Source: Rhodococcus sp. IEGM 1409 (GTDB taxonomy: Bacteria > Actinomycetota > Actinomycetes > Mycobacteriales > Mycobacteriaceae). From it: a stretch of DNA of 64,000 nt. Below, in pieces: positions 17,573 to 26,398 of the stretch; positions within the stretch are counted from its first letter, which is position 1; each line of letters begins with the position of its first letter. The stretch spans positions 1-64,000 of the forward strand of contig NZ_JASHKN010000017.1 in NCBI RefSeq assembly GCF_030056735.1, read 5' to 3'. The notes beneath the pieces were generated by a model, which did no database searches, was not told the origin of the DNA, and saw only the letters and a list, made by a program, of their open reading frames with translations. A program made the translations under genes and the position numbers.

Positions 17573-18905
17573 CGTTTCGGTACTTCCGGATTCGATACTG
17601 CGTGTGGTGCAACGATGGAACCCGTCCTCCGACCCAGGTCGCCTCGTCAGTGGTGAATCATCCAGTGGCACTAGCATTTACGTTGTCGGGCCACAGAGAT
17701 GTGGTCGGGAAGATGTCGTGCAGATGTTCCGTGCTTCGGGCGAGTGTTCGATCGTGACGCGCGAAGCGGACACCGACGTCGTACTTCTGGTCATCGATGC
17801 TGCCAGCGTGATCGGTCGCGAGGATCTTCTTCTGCTCGACGATGCAGCAGAAAGTGGAACGCCGGTGGTGGTGGCGTTGACCCGCGTTGACGTCTACCGA
17901 GACTGGCAGGCTGTGCGCAGACGCGATGCCGAGGTTCTTTCCTCTCACTGCACCGCTTTTGCCCAGGCATCGATCGTTCCGATTGCACCAGGTCAGGAGC
18001 AGACGCTCGTTGCCGTCGTGAGCCAGGCGGCACGCGAGAGGCAGACCGGCGACTCGGATTCCGGCGTCATTGCGCAGACACGCCGGATGATCGAGGTGGA
18101 GATCCGGAATCTGCGTGACAGCGTTCCGGGTGCCGAACTGCGGGCCGAGCGATCACGACTGCTGGCAGACCGTGACGGTCGGCGAGGCGAACGACTGGTG
18201 CAGGTGCGAAGCCGACTGCAACGAGCGCGTGGGGATCTGTCACAACAAATCGCCGAAGCAACCCGGGCGACGGTCGCAGGGGCACGTGCCTGGGTCGACA
18301 CGGCTTCGCGAGCCGAATTGGGCAGCATGCCGTTGCGGTTGCAGTACGAGGTCGACCATCACACCCGGGTTTTCGATGCCGCGATGGCGGCAGCTGTCGA
18401 GGTGGCGGGTGCGACCGGCTACGTGCCTTCCCCACGGATTCCGGAGGACCCGCCGGATCGTCGACGGGGAAATGAGGACCGGGTGACGATTCTCGTCGGC
18501 GCGTCCGCGGGCCTCGGCCTCGGCCGGATCGCGGTGACTCCGCTGGAGATGATTCCGGCATTGGAGTTCGCGAGCATCCCGGTGACGTTGGTTCTGGGCG
18601 GCGTCGCGGCGTGGTGGTTGGCGCGAACTCGCGGGTTGATGGCGGATCGTGCCCACTCGAGGTCGTGGATCGTCGAATCGATGTCGACGGTGCGCGCTCA
18701 GTGGGAGCAGCGGGTACAGGGCGTGCTGCTCGAGGCGGAGGCAGATCTGGGAGCGGCGATCATGGCGGAGAGTCGCGAACAGCTGGCGTCGGCGCAGGCG
18801 CGAATCGTGGAGATCGACGGTGAACTTCGTGAGCTTGCCGCGGCCAGATCGGGTCAGCTGGCGTCGTGTGAGCGCGACCTCGCCGTGTTGAACGCTGCCT
18901 TCTGA
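17565..18905 (+). CDS. Degenerate dynamin-like GTPase with membrane hairpin (second of a pair)
   Basis: The 446-residue protein has a vestigial nucleotide domain: G1 is GPQRCGRED (42-50) without the Lys-Ser/Thr, and G4 is TRVD (106-109). A coiled-coil region (about 180-240, Arg/Glu-rich) follows. Next come two hydrophobic segments around residues 306-355 (VTILVGASAGLGLGRIAVT and IPVTLVLGGVAAWWLA), then another coiled coil to the end. The layout of head, stalk, membrane hairpin and stalk recalls bacterial dynamin-like proteins, which often work as pairs. Nucleotide binding is doubtful here, so it may be the membrane-anchoring partner of the preceding protein. Function is inferred only. Confidence 0.7.
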   Translation: MNSVSVLPDSILRVVQRWNPSSDPGRLVSGESSSGTSIYVVGPQRCGREDVVQMFRASGECSIVTREADTDVVLLVIDAASVIGREDLLLLDDAAESGTPVVVALTRVDVYRDWQAVRRRDAEVLSSHCTAFAQASIVPIAPGQEQTLVAVVSQAARERQTGDSDSGVIAQTRRMIEVEIRNLRDSVPGAELRAERSRLLADRDGRRGERLVQVRSRLQRARGDLSQQIAEATRATVAGARAWVDTASRAELGSMPLRLQYEVDHHTRVFDAAMAAAVEVAGATGYVPSPRIPEDPPDRRRGNEDRVTILVGASAGLGLGRIAVTPLEMIPALEFASIPVTLVLGGVAAWWLARTRGLMADRAHSRSWIVESMSTVRAQWEQRVQGVLLEAEADLGAAIMAESREQLASAQARIVEIDGELRELAAARSGQLASCERDLAVLNAAF

Positions 18906-19035
18906 CGATTCTCGGGCGGGCGGTTGTCCACAGGGCCGCAATTTCGGCCACGCGTGATCGGCGGAGTCTGGTAATACTGAGCGGACGGTTTCGGTAGGGG
19001 TTGCCGAAGCAGCAGTCACTTCCTTTGGGGGATTC

Positions 19036-19380
19036 ATGGATGCATTTCTGATCACGGCCGCGCATGTCGACGGCCATGGCCTCGAGGCCGCACCGCTCGA
19101 TCCTGGGAGTATCGAGCCCGAGAATTTCGGTCCTTCGTCCGGTCCCGTCGACGCAGGCGATCTGAATTTCGAGGCCTTCGACTTGGACGGTGACGGGACG
19201 GTCGACAGCCGCGTCGTCCACTCCGACGACGCCGTCGTGATCGTGTCCGATTTCGATCGTGACGGTAGCGCCGATCGCCTCACGATGATCGAGTCGGACG
19301 GGGACTACTCGGCGTGGGAATGCCGTCGAGACGACGAAGGCTCCCTCGTCTGGCAGAAAATCGATGCCGGCGCGCTGTGA
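19036..19380 (+). CDS. Small acidic protein with DxDxDG calcium-type loops
   Basis: The 114-residue acidic protein contains two EF-hand/dockerin-like loops, DLDGDGTVDS and DFDRDGSADR, each followed by a short strand, and a possible third (ESDGDYSAWE). Such loops usually bind Ca2+. No signal peptide or membrane segment is visible, so it is probably cytoplasmic or exported by a non-classical route. The ATG has GGGGGATTC just before it, and TAATAC about 60 bases upstream could be a -10 element. It is separated from the GTPase pair by 130 bases and may be independent. The family is recognisable among actinobacteria but has no known role. Confidence 0.75.
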   Translation: MDAFLITAAHVDGHGLEAAPLDPGSIEPENFGPSSGPVDAGDLNFEAFDLDGDGTVDSRVVHSDDAVVIVSDFDRDGSADRLTMIESDGDYSAWECRRDDEGSLVWQKIDAGAL

Positions 19381-19509
19381 AAAGCTTCCGTTTATGTGCT
19401 CTGAGCGCCGGGTAGGCACCTGAACACACCAACTGAATCGTTTCTGTGACATTTCTGACCGCACCCGATTACCTGCAGGTGAACAGCCAGCGTTAACCTC
19501 AATACATAG

Positions 19510-19620
19510 GACACCCGGCGTCCGTGAAATCCACGTGAGTGGATGACGCGGCTGGACCCCGTCGAGAGGGGGACACCGGGATCGACTGGTATCGGGGCGC
19601 TGCAGTTCGCATCCGGTGTC
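19510..19620 (+). promoter_or_regulatory. Structured 5' leader of pckG
   Basis: The 277 bases before pckG hold no gene. A candidate promoter lies near 19500 (AATACATAGG). Downstream, an 8-bp stem pairs GACACCGG (19572-19579) with CCGGTGTC (19613-19620), enclosing a smaller imperfect hairpin. A near copy of the 5' arm, GACACCCGG at 19510-19518, could compete for the same 3' arm. Between them ATCCAC-GTGA-GTGGAT forms another hairpin. Alternative pairings of this kind suggest a cis-acting RNA switch or attenuator for gluconeogenic control, but no known riboswitch class is recognised. Confidence 0.4.
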
Positions 19621-19657
19621 ACAAGAACCCGGTTCCGGCTCACCCCAGGAGAGTTTG

Positions 19658-21487
19658 ATGACCTCAGCGACCATTCCCGGTCTCAATGGAACTGACGGCA
19701 CGCCCCCCACGGAGCACAAGGAACTGCTTGCATGGGTGCAAGAGGTTGCCGAACTCACCCAGCCTGATCGCGTCGTCTTCGCAGACGGCTCGGACGAAGA
19801 ATGGGACCGACTGACAACGAAGTTGGTCGAGGCAGGAACCTTCACCCGCCTCAACGACGAGAAGAAGCCGAACTCTTTCCTCGGCAACTCCGATCCGTCC
19901 GATGTGGCGCGAGTCGAATCGCGTACGTACATCTGCTCGAAGGAAGAAATCGACGCAGGTCCCACCAACAACTGGATGGACCCGGCGGAGATGCGCACCC
20001 TCATGGGTGACCTGTACCGCGGTTGCATGCGTGGACGCACCATGTACGTCGTTCCGTTCTGCATGGGCCCCCTCGACGCCGAGGATCCGAAGCTGGGCGT
20101 CGAGCTCACCGATTCCGAGTACGTCGTCGTATCCATGCGCGTCATGACCCGCATGGGCGGCAAGGTTCTCGAGAAGCTCGGCACCGACGGATTCTTCGTC
20201 AAGGCTCTGCACTCGCTCGGCGCTCCGCTGGCCGAGGGCCAGGAAGATGTGGCGTGGCCGTGCAACGACACCAAATACATCACGCACTTCCCCGAGGATC
20301 GTGAGATCTGGAGCTTCGGTTCCGGCTACGGCGGAAATGCTCTCCTGGGTAAGAAGTGCTACTCGCTGCGTATCGCTTCGGCAATGGCGCACGACGAGGG
20401 CTGGTTGGCCGAGCACATGCTCATCCTCAAGCTCATCTCGCCCGAGGACAAGGCCTACTACATCGCGGCGGCATTCCCCTCCGCTTGTGGCAAGACCAAC
20501 CTCGCGATGATCCAGCCGACCATCCCCGGATGGCGCGCCGAGACCCTCGGTGACGACATCGCCTGGATGCGTTTCGGTGAGGACGGACAGCTGTACGCCG
20601 TCAACCCGGAGTTCGGTTTCTTCGGCGTGGCTCCTGGCACCAACTGGTCCTCGAACCCCAACGCCATGCGCACCATCGACCAGGGCAACACGGTCTTCAC
20701 CAACGTCGCTCTGACCGACGACGGTGACGTCTGGTGGGAGGGCCTGGAAGGCGACCCGCAGCACCTGATCGACTGGAAGGGCAACGAGTGGACGCCCGAG
20801 TCGGGCACCCATGCGGCTCATCCCAACTCGCGTTACTGCACCCCGATGTCGCAGTGCCCGATCATGGCTCCCGAGTGGGACGACCCGAAGGGCGTGCCGA
20901 TCTCGGCAATCCTTTTCGGCGGACGTCGCAAGACGACGGTTCCGCTGGTCACCGAGGCTCGCGACTGGCAGCACGGCGTCTTCATGGGTGCAACGGTCGG
21001 CTCCGAGCAGACCGCAGCGGCCGAAGGCCAGGTCGGCACGGTTCGCCGCGATCCGATGGCAATGCTGCCGTTCCTCGGCTACAACGTCGGTGACTACTTC
21101 CAGCACTGGATCGACCTCGGCAAGTCCGCGGACGCGTCCAAGCTCCCCAAGGTCTTCTACGTCAACTGGTTCCGCCGCGGCGACGACGGTCGCTTCCTGT
21201 GGCCAGGCTTCGGCGAGAACTCTCGCGTCCTGAAGTGGATCGTCGAGCGGATCGAGCACAAGGCCGCGGGCATCGACACCCCGATCGGCGTCGTTCCCAC
21301 CGGATCGGCACTCGACATCGAAGGCCTGGACGTGTCGGACGCCGACATCACCGAGGCTCTCGCGGTGAACATCGACGAGTGGAAGGCCGAGATCCCGCTC
21401 ATCGAAGAGTGGTTCGACTTCGTCGGCGAGAAGTTGCCGACCGGCATTCGTGACGAGTTCGAAGCTCTGAAGCAGCGGTTGGCCTGA
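19658..21487 (+). CDS. pckG: Phosphoenolpyruvate carboxykinase (GTP)
   Basis: The enzyme converts oxaloacetate and GTP to phosphoenolpyruvate, linking the TCA cycle to gluconeogenesis. The 609 residues fit the GTP-dependent family. Kinase-1a/P-loop [12 protein letters not shown] carries Cys277 and Lys279. The substrate-binding region [10 protein letters not shown] and the [12 protein letters not shown] motif are present, along with [13 protein letters not shown]. The ATG at 19658 is preceded by CCAGGAGAG; the upstream extension in frame lacks a ribosome-binding site. It corresponds to mycobacterial pckA (Rv0211), which also lies near trmB and mmpL3. A strong hairpin terminator follows. Confidence 0.97.
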   Translation: MTSATIPGLNGTDGTPPTEHKELLAWVQEVAELTQPDRVVFADGSDEEWDRLTTKLVEAGTFTRLNDEKKPNSFLGNSDPSDVARVESRTYICSKEEIDAGPTNNWMDPAEMRTLMGDLYRGCMRGRTMYVVPFCMGPLDAEDPKLGVELTDSEYVVVSMRVMTRMGGKVLEKLGTDGFFVKALHSLGAPLAEGQEDVAWPCNDTKYITHFPEDREIWSFGSGYGGNALLGKKCYSLRIASAMAHDEGWLAEHMLILKLISPEDKAYYIAAAFPSACGKTNLAMIQPTIPGWRAETLGDDIAWMRFGEDGQLYAVNPEFGFFGVAPGTNWSSNPNAMRTIDQGNTVFTNVALTDDGDVWWEGLEGDPQHLIDWKGNEWTPESGTHAAHPNSRYCTPMSQCPIMAPEWDDPKGVPISAILFGGRRKTTVPLVTEARDWQHGVFMGATVGSEQTAAAEGQVGTVRRDPMAMLPFLGYNVGDYFQHWIDLGKSADASKLPKVFYVNWFRRGDDGRFLWPGFGENSRVLKWIVERIEHKAAGIDTPIGVVPTGSALDIEGLDVSDADITEALAVNIDEWKAEIPLIEEWFDFVGEKLPTGIRDEFEALKQRLA

Positions 21488-21513
21488 TAAACCGCCCCCG
21501 TATGTAGTGGCCT

Positions 21514-21553
21514 GATGCCGCATTGGTTCAATTTGATGAACCGATGCGGCATC
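21514..21553 (+). terminator. pckG terminator hairpin
   Basis: A 17-bp stem (21514-21530 with 21537-21553, one T-G wobble, 6-base loop) follows the pckG stop by 26 bases. Only a weak T-rich stretch follows, as is common in high-GC actinobacteria. Confidence 0.75.
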
Positions 21554-21579
21554 GGTCGTCTGTATGCCCTTTGCCTGTA

Positions 21580-21627
21580 GCCGTTAAGCAGTTCAGCCGT
21601 TATGCAGTTTCAGCCGGTAAGAGTTCA
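21580..21627 (+). repeat. Triple imperfect tandem repeat upstream of cysK
   Basis: Three near-identical units of 15-17 bases run head to tail: GCCGTTAAGCAGTTCA (21580-21595), GCCGTTATGCAGTTTCA (21596-21612) and GCCGGTAAGAGTTCA (21613-21627). They end 40 bases before the cysK start, in the likely promoter or leader, and could be a multi-site binding region for a sulfur regulator. Confidence 0.5.
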
Positions 21628-21667
21628 GCGAGCGGGTCGACACACTCGATCCTCAGGAGGACCAGAT

Positions 21668-22603
21668 ATGAGCGGGATCTACAACAACGTGACCGAATTG
21701 GTCGGGCGCACCCCGATCGTGCGGCTCAACCGTCTGACCGAGGGCCTGGACGCACAGGTTGCCGTCAAGCTCGAGTTCTACAACCCGGCCAACAGTGTCA
21801 AGGACCGGATCGGCGTGGCAATCATCGACGCCGCCGAGAAGTCCGGTGCACTCAAGCCCGGTGGCACCATCGTCGAGGGCACCAGCGGTAACACCGGTAT
21901 CGCCCTTGCCATGGTCGGTGCTGCTCGCGGCTACAAGGTCATCCTGACCATGCCGGAGACGATGTCCACCGAGCGTCGCGTCATGCTGCGTGCTTACGGC
22001 GCCGAGATCGTGCTGACCCCGGGCTCCGAGGGCATGGCCGGTGCAGTTGCCAAGGCCAAGGAAATTGTCGAGCAGACCGAGAACGCCGTCTCGGCCAGCC
22101 AGTTCGCGAACCCGGCCAACCCTGCCATCCACGAGGCCACGACGGGCGAAGAGGTCTGGGCCGACACCGACGGCGCCGTCGACATCTTCGTGTCCGGCAT
22201 CGGCACCGGCGGCACCATCACCGGCGTCGGACGCACCCTTCGCAAGTACAAGCCCGAGGTCAAGATCGTCGGTGTCGAGCCCATCGACTCGCCGATCCTC
22301 AACGGTGGCCAGCCCGGCCCCCACAAGATCCAGGGAATCGGCGCGAACTTCGTGCCCGACGTCCTCGATCGTGAGATCTACGACGAGATCATCGACGTCT
22401 CGTTCCCTGATTCCATCGAGGTCGCTCGCGCACTCGGCACCCAGGAAGGCATCCTGGGCGGCATCTCGTCCGGCGCCATCGTATGGGCCGCACTCGAGCT
22501 GGCGAAGCGTCCGGAAAACGCCGGCAAGCTGATCGTGGCTGTCGTGTGCGACTTCGGCGAGCGTTACATCTCCACCCCGCTGTTCGAACACATCCGGGAC
22601 TGA
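21668..22603 (+). CDS. cysK: Cysteine synthase A (O-acetylserine sulfhydrylase)
   Basis: The PLP enzyme replaces the acetyl group of O-acetylserine with sulfide to make cysteine. The 311-residue protein has the PLP lysine Lys45 in NSVKDRIG, the phosphate- and substrate-binding loop GTSGNTG (71-77), the glycine-rich [16 protein letters not shown], and the C-terminal GISSGA serine loop. The ATG at 21668 is preceded by AGGAGGA; the in-frame extension to 21602 runs through promoter repeats. cysE follows after 5 bases, and the two enzymes normally associate in the cysteine synthase complex. Confidence 0.97.
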   Translation: MSGIYNNVTELVGRTPIVRLNRLTEGLDAQVAVKLEFYNPANSVKDRIGVAIIDAAEKSGALKPGGTIVEGTSGNTGIALAMVGAARGYKVILTMPETMSTERRVMLRAYGAEIVLTPGSEGMAGAVAKAKEIVEQTENAVSASQFANPANPAIHEATTGEEVWADTDGAVDIFVSGIGTGGTITGVGRTLRKYKPEVKIVGVEPIDSPILNGGQPGPHKIQGIGANFVPDVLDREIYDEIIDVSFPDSIEVARALGTQEGILGGISSGAIVWAALELAKRPENAGKLIVAVVCDFGERYISTPLFEHIRD

Positions 22604-22608
22604 GACCT

Positions 22609-23187
22609 GTGAGTATCCTCGGGACAATTCGCGAGGACCTGCAGGCTGCGCGCGGTCAGGATCCTGCCGCGCGCAGCAATGTGGAGAACGCGCTCGTTTA
22701 TTCAGGGCTGCATGCCATTTGGGCACATCGGGTTGCGCATCGCATGTGGGCCGTCCCTGCGCTACGCGGCCCGGCGCGGGTACTCTCGCAGCTGACCCGC
22801 TTCGTCACCGGCATCGAGATTCACCCCGGTGCCACTATCGGTCGACGGTTCTTCATCGACCACGGCATGGGCGTCGTGATCGGGGAGACGGCTGAGGTCG
22901 GTAACGACGTGATGCTCTATCACGGCGTCACTCTCGGTGGTCGCTCGCTCGCGCAGGTCAAGCGTCACCCGACGCTGGGTGACCGGGTCACGGTCGGTGC
23001 GGGTGCCAAGATCCTCGGGCCCGTCGTCATCGGCGAAGGTAGCGCTATCGGCGCCAATGCCGTTGTCACCAGGGATGTTCCGGCCGAATCCATCGCGACC
23101 GGTATCCCGGCTGTGGCGCGGCCACGGACCACCAAGGAAAAACTGGTGGACCCGAACAGTTACATCGATCCTGCGATGTACATCTGA
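22609..23187 (+). CDS. cysE: Serine O-acetyltransferase
   Basis: The enzyme acetylates serine with acetyl-CoA, supplying O-acetylserine to CysK next door. The 192-residue short form lacks most of the N-terminal helical domain of the E. coli enzyme, as in Bacillus. The C-terminal left-handed beta-helix hexapeptide repeats start at [23 protein letters not shown], including the catalytic Asp-His pair, and run to [14 protein letters not shown]. The GTG at 22609 is chosen because the 42-residue extension overlaps cysK out of frame. The C-terminal tail ends in ...IDPAMYI; terminal isoleucine is the residue that plugs the CysK active site in known complexes. Confidence 0.95.
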   Translation: MSILGTIREDLQAARGQDPAARSNVENALVYSGLHAIWAHRVAHRMWAVPALRGPARVLSQLTRFVTGIEIHPGATIGRRFFIDHGMGVVIGETAEVGNDVMLYHGVTLGGRSLAQVKRHPTLGDRVTVGAGAKILGPVVIGEGSAIGANAVVTRDVPAESIATGIPAVARPRTTKEKLVDPNSYIDPAMYI

Positions 23188-23206
23188 AGGTTCCCTCTGA
23201 GCTTCT

Positions 23207-23245
23207 TCGATGGCCACCCCTCGTGTAGCGACGGGTGGCCATCGG
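23207..23245. terminator. Bidirectional hairpin between cysE and a convergent gene
   Basis: GATGGCCACCC (23209-23219) pairs perfectly with GGGTGGCCATC (23233-23243), and a C-G and a wobble pair extend the stem outward. The loop is 13 bases. It lies between convergent genes and lacks a long U-tract. Confidence 0.75.
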
Positions 23246-23252
23246 CGTCTGT

Positions 23253-23558
23253 TCAGCCGCGCATCAGGCGCCACCCGAGACGTCGCAGTACGGCGGCCGT
23301 CAGAGCGCCCAGTGCTGCTCCGATCAGGGGATAGCAGGCGAGGACGAGCCAGTGCGGTTCGTCCGATCGGGCATCGAAAGCGATGTTCATCGACGACTCG
23401 TAGTCCCGACTCATCTGGACGCCGCGCAGTGGCACGTACGCACCCTGATAGACGATGGTCTCGTCAGGACTGGTCATCACGTCGATCAGACTGCCCACCA
23501 GGGGAATCCCCCCGACGACAAATCCCAGAACCATCAGTATCACGATCAGTGCGCGCAT
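23253..23558 (-). CDS. Small two-helix membrane protein
   Basis: The 101-residue protein has an N-terminal hydrophobic helix (LIVILMVLGFVVGGIPLVGSL), a polar extracytoplasmic stretch of ~45 residues and a second helix (LVLACYPLIGAALGALTAAVL) with a basic tail. I do not recognise the family. It follows the cation-efflux gene by 28 bases on the same strand, so it may be the last member of that operon. Confidence 0.65.
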   Translation of the reverse strand: MRALIVILMVLGFVVGGIPLVGSLIDVMTSPDETIVYQGAYVPLRGVQMSRDYESSMNIAFDARSDEPHWLVLACYPLIGAALGALTAAVLRRLGWRLMRG

Positions 23559-23586
23559 CGAACGAGCCTATCGCCCGGCCGGAAGT

Positions 23587-24552
23587 TCAGACTGTGATCG
23601 ACGGTTCTTCGGGCGTCGAGAGGGTCAGGATCGCCCGCACGACGCGTGGGCTCTGCTCGAGTGAGCGTTCGAGTTCGCGCAGCGTGTGGGCCACTCGCGA
23701 TTCCGCGTAGTCACCGACCAGATCGACGCTGGCCACCAGGTACACCTGCCGCGGCCCGAGGTATTCCATGCGCAAGAACGTGATTCGGTTGATCTCGGGT
23801 AGTTGGGTGAGGGCTTCGACGGCTGCTGCCCGCAGCGTCGGTGAAGCCTCTTCGCCGACCAGGAATCGGCGGTTGCGATCGATCAGGATGATCGCGATGA
23901 CCCCGAGAAGTATGCCGACGAAGATGGAACCGAGGGCGTCGGGGATAGGCGACCCGGTGATCTGGTGCAGCAGGACACCGACGAACGCGATGACCAAACC
24001 GATAAGTGCCGCAGCGTCTTCGGCGAACACGGCCCGGGTCGTCGGGTCGGACGTGTTGAGTGCCTGGGCCATGACGTCGCGGTTCACGGCCGATGCTTCG
24101 TTTCGGAGTTGTTTGTACGCCTGCCGGAACGAGATGCCTTCGAGGATGAACGAGACGCCGAGGACTGCGTAGGCGACACCGAAGTCGGACGCCGGTTCGG
24201 AATGGAACAGTTCCTGGATGCCGTGGGTGATCGACACACCCGCGCCGAGCGCAAAGAGTCCGAGGGCGGCGAACATCGACCAGATGTACGCTTCGCGGCC
24301 GTAGCCGAGTGGCTGCTGCTGATCTGGAACCCTTTTCGAGCGGCGGTTCGCGATCAGCAACAGCACTTCGTTGCCGGTATCGGCCCAGGAGTGGGTGGCC
24401 TCCGCGACCATCGAGGCAGATCCGGTGACGATGGCGGCCGCGGTCTTGGCCCCAGCGATCAGTGCGTTCGCCGCAAACGCCAGTACGACTGTCGTCGTGC
24501 TCTCGTCGCCGTTTCCCGTCGGCTCGGCCTTAGGTTTGGGTTCGATACTCAC
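23587..24552 (-). CDS. Cation diffusion facilitator family transporter
   Basis: The 321-residue protein has six membrane helices of the CDF fold. The metal-site helix 2 motif is ATHSWADTGNEV (His and Asp four apart), and helix 5 carries FAEDAAALIGLVIAFVGV. A C-terminal cytoplasmic domain of ~100 residues starts after LIDRNRRFLVGEEA. CDF proteins export Zn2+, Mn2+, Fe2+ or Co2+ by proton antiport; this one is nearest the FieF/MMT1-like branch, so the metal is uncertain. The start is GTG 24552, 10 bases after the hydrolase gene ends. Confidence 0.92.
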   Translation of the reverse strand: MSIEPKPKAEPTGNGDESTTTVVLAFAANALIAGAKTAAAIVTGSASMVAEATHSWADTGNEVLLLIANRRSKRVPDQQQPLGYGREAYIWSMFAALGLFALGAGVSITHGIQELFHSEPASDFGVAYAVLGVSFILEGISFRQAYKQLRNEASAVNRDVMAQALNTSDPTTRAVFAEDAAALIGLVIAFVGVLLHQITGSPIPDALGSIFVGILLGVIAIILIDRNRRFLVGEEASPTLRAAAVEALTQLPEINRITFLRMEYLGPRQVYLVASVDLVGDYAESRVAHTLRELERSLEQSPRVVRAILTLSTPEEPSITV

Positions 24553-24562
24553 GAACTTCAGG

Positions 24563-25501
24563 CTAGGCGGGTGGTGACGGTTTCGTGTGGTGACGCTCGG
24601 CGACGGAGCGCAGCAGTGTGGCGACGGCGTCGTGGAACTGCGTCAGTCCCGGCTCTTCGACGGGAAAGTGCCCGCACCCGTCCAGCATCACGAATTCGGT
24701 GGGTGCGTTGATGCGGCGGAGGAACTGCAGGCTCAGTTCGGGTGGCGTCCATCGGTCGTCGGCCGGGTGGGTGAGCAGGACAGGCGTCGTCCGAAACGAT
24801 TCGGGCGCGGTGTGCTCGAACGAGAAGTAGCTGCTGAGGAATCCGAGTGGCACCCGAACGCCGCCACCGCGCGGATCCGTTGCACACAGCGTTGCGAGCT
24901 CCCGATTGCTGCTCATGTTCGCCACGTCGGCGACCCAACGGATGGGTACGCGGATGCGGCCCACCAGCCGATCGGTGCGGCGCATCAGGGGAGCGCCGTA
25001 GATACCCATCGGGCCGAACCGCGCTGCGGCAGCTCTGGCTGACGGATCCGAGGGATCGAGCAGACAGGTAGCGACGACGGCGTCGGCCAGACCGGTCCGC
25101 GCGGCCACCTCGTAGGCCAGCAGACCGCCGATGCTGGCGCCCAACAACACCAGCGGCCGATCATCGGTTGCCTTCTCGGCACGGACGAGATCGCAGAGAA
25201 GGTCGACCCATTGCTCGTACCGGACGCCGGCGGGATCGGCTGCAACGGTGTCGCCGTACAGCGGAAGATCGGGAAAGAGGACTTCGGCGCCGAGTTTCAC
25301 GCCGATCCCGGCAAACGGCCACAACGCGCCCGAGTACCCGCCGGCGCCGTGGATGCCGAGAACCCGAACCGGCGCGTCTGGAACCACCGCCCGTGCGACG
25401 TGGACGGTGTTGCCGTTCCACTCCCACCACGTCGGGGTCGGCGCCGGCATGTGGTCGGTGTACCGGGCGGGCATAAACTTCGAGTAATCGGCGCTGGTCA
25501 C
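24563..25501 (-). CDS. Alpha/beta hydrolase
   Basis: The 312-residue protein has the alpha/beta-hydrolase core. The oxyanion region is GIHGAGGYSGALWPFAG, the nucleophile elbow GASIGG puts Ser in GxSxG, the acidic residue is in LLTHPADDRWTPPE, and the catalytic His is in DGCGHFPVEEPG. It may be an esterase or lipase, but the substrate is unknown. It is divergent from a TetR regulator with 52 bases between, so it could be a target of that regulator, and it precedes the cation-efflux gene. Confidence 0.88.
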   Translation of the reverse strand: MTSADYSKFMPARYTDHMPAPTPTWWEWNGNTVHVARAVVPDAPVRVLGIHGAGGYSGALWPFAGIGVKLGAEVLFPDLPLYGDTVAADPAGVRYEQWVDLLCDLVRAEKATDDRPLVLLGASIGGLLAYEVAARTGLADAVVATCLLDPSDPSARAAAARFGPMGIYGAPLMRRTDRLVGRIRVPIRWVADVANMSSNRELATLCATDPRGGGVRVPLGFLSSYFSFEHTAPESFRTTPVLLTHPADDRWTPPELSLQFLRRINAPTEFVMLDGCGHFPVEEPGLTQFHDAVATLLRSVAERHHTKPSPPA

Positions 25502-25553
25502 CTACACAATTCTCGGTACCGGCGTCGCGGCTGACAACTCGCATCGGAGAACC

Positions 25554-26171
25554 GTGTCGACTCGGCGGAAAAGACCCTCCCAGCAGCGCTCGAGGGCTAC
25601 GTACGACGCGATCCTGGAGGCGGCTACTCGCGTTTTCGCGGCGGAAGGCATGGCGGCGACCACTAACCGGATCGCTGACGAGGCAGGCGTGTCGGTGGGC
25701 TCGCTCTACCAGTATTTCGGCGACAAGTACGAGATCCTCTCGGAGTTGGCGAACCGTCATGTGAGGGCCGCGCGGGAAAGTTTTGCGGTGTGCCTTTCCG
25801 ACATCGTCGAGCGTGAACTCTCCCTCGACGAGGCCGTCAGGATGTTGGTGGAGTGCGCGGTCGAAGTGAACAGTAAGCCGCGACAGTTCTTTCACCTGCT
25901 CTACGATCAGGTTCCGCGTACGCGTGAGCTCATCGAACAGGTCGAAGGAATGAATCGGCAACTGGTACTGGGATTTTCGGACGTACTGCAAAGCCGTGGA
26001 TTCAGTGCGCAGGACGCGTTGTTGACTTCGCGGCTGACCGTGACTGCCGTGGACAGCCAGGTGCATCGGGTTGTGCTGGAATCGGATTCACCCGAAGAAC
26101 TTCGGGTGCGCACGGAAGCCGTCGTGCGGCACGCGAGATCGATGATCGCGTCAGCCGAGAACCTGGCGTAA
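25554..26171 (+). CDS. TetR family transcriptional regulator
   Basis: The 205-residue protein has an N-terminal TetR helix-turn-helix (TYDAILEAATRVFAAEG, then TTNRIADEAGVSVGSLYQYFGDKYEIL, residues ~18-60). A helical ligand-binding C-terminal domain follows, with the TetR_C-type segment VDSQVHRVVLESDSPEEL. The GTG start follows GGAGAACC. It diverges from the alpha/beta hydrolase and probably controls that gene and itself. A strong terminator follows. Confidence 0.93.
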   Translation: MSTRRKRPSQQRSRATYDAILEAATRVFAAEGMAATTNRIADEAGVSVGSLYQYFGDKYEILSELANRHVRAARESFAVCLSDIVERELSLDEAVRMLVECAVEVNSKPRQFFHLLYDQVPRTRELIEQVEGMNRQLVLGFSDVLQSRGFSAQDALLTSRLTVTAVDSQVHRVVLESDSPEELRVRTEAVVRHARSMIASAENLA

Positions 26172-26175
26172 ACCA

Positions 26176-26214
26176 CAGAACCCGCTGCGCGCGAAGTGCG
26201 CTCAGCGGGTTCTG
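26176..26214. terminator. tetR terminator hairpin
   Basis: CAGAACCCGCTG (26176-26187) pairs perfectly with CAGCGGGTTCTG (26203-26214), with GCGC pairing possible inside the loop. A T-rich stretch follows on the plus strand. It probably also ends transcripts arriving from the minus strand, where the 34-codon ORF stops 11 bases away. Confidence 0.85.
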
Positions 26215-26224
26215 TCGTCCTGTC

Positions 26225-26329
26225 TCAGGAGCCGAAGGGAAGGGTTCCCGACGGGATCTGGTATCCACTGCTGCCGACGGAGGCGCTGCCCCAGAGTGCG
26301 AGGAAAGCGTTGATGGCGTTGGTGAGCAT
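26225..26329 (-). CDS. Putative 34-residue micropeptide
   Basis: A short ORF starts at ATG 26329 with AAAGGACATTCAT before it, a strong Shine-Dalgarno at 7-base spacing. The peptide begins MLTNAINAFLALWGS, an amphipathic hydrophobic helix, and continues with a Gly/Ser/Pro tail ending in TLPFGS. It lies 157 bases downstream of the aldehyde dehydrogenase gene on the same strand, after a pair of alternative hairpins. It resembles no family I know. The ribosome-binding site is the main evidence that it is translated. Confidence 0.5.
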   Translation of the reverse strand: MLTNAINAFLALWGSASVGSSGYQIPSGTLPFGS

Positions 26330-26398
26330 ATGAATGTCCTTTGTGAGATGACTGATTCGTTTTCGACGGTACCGGGTGGATCTGTGGATTCGCTGGGA

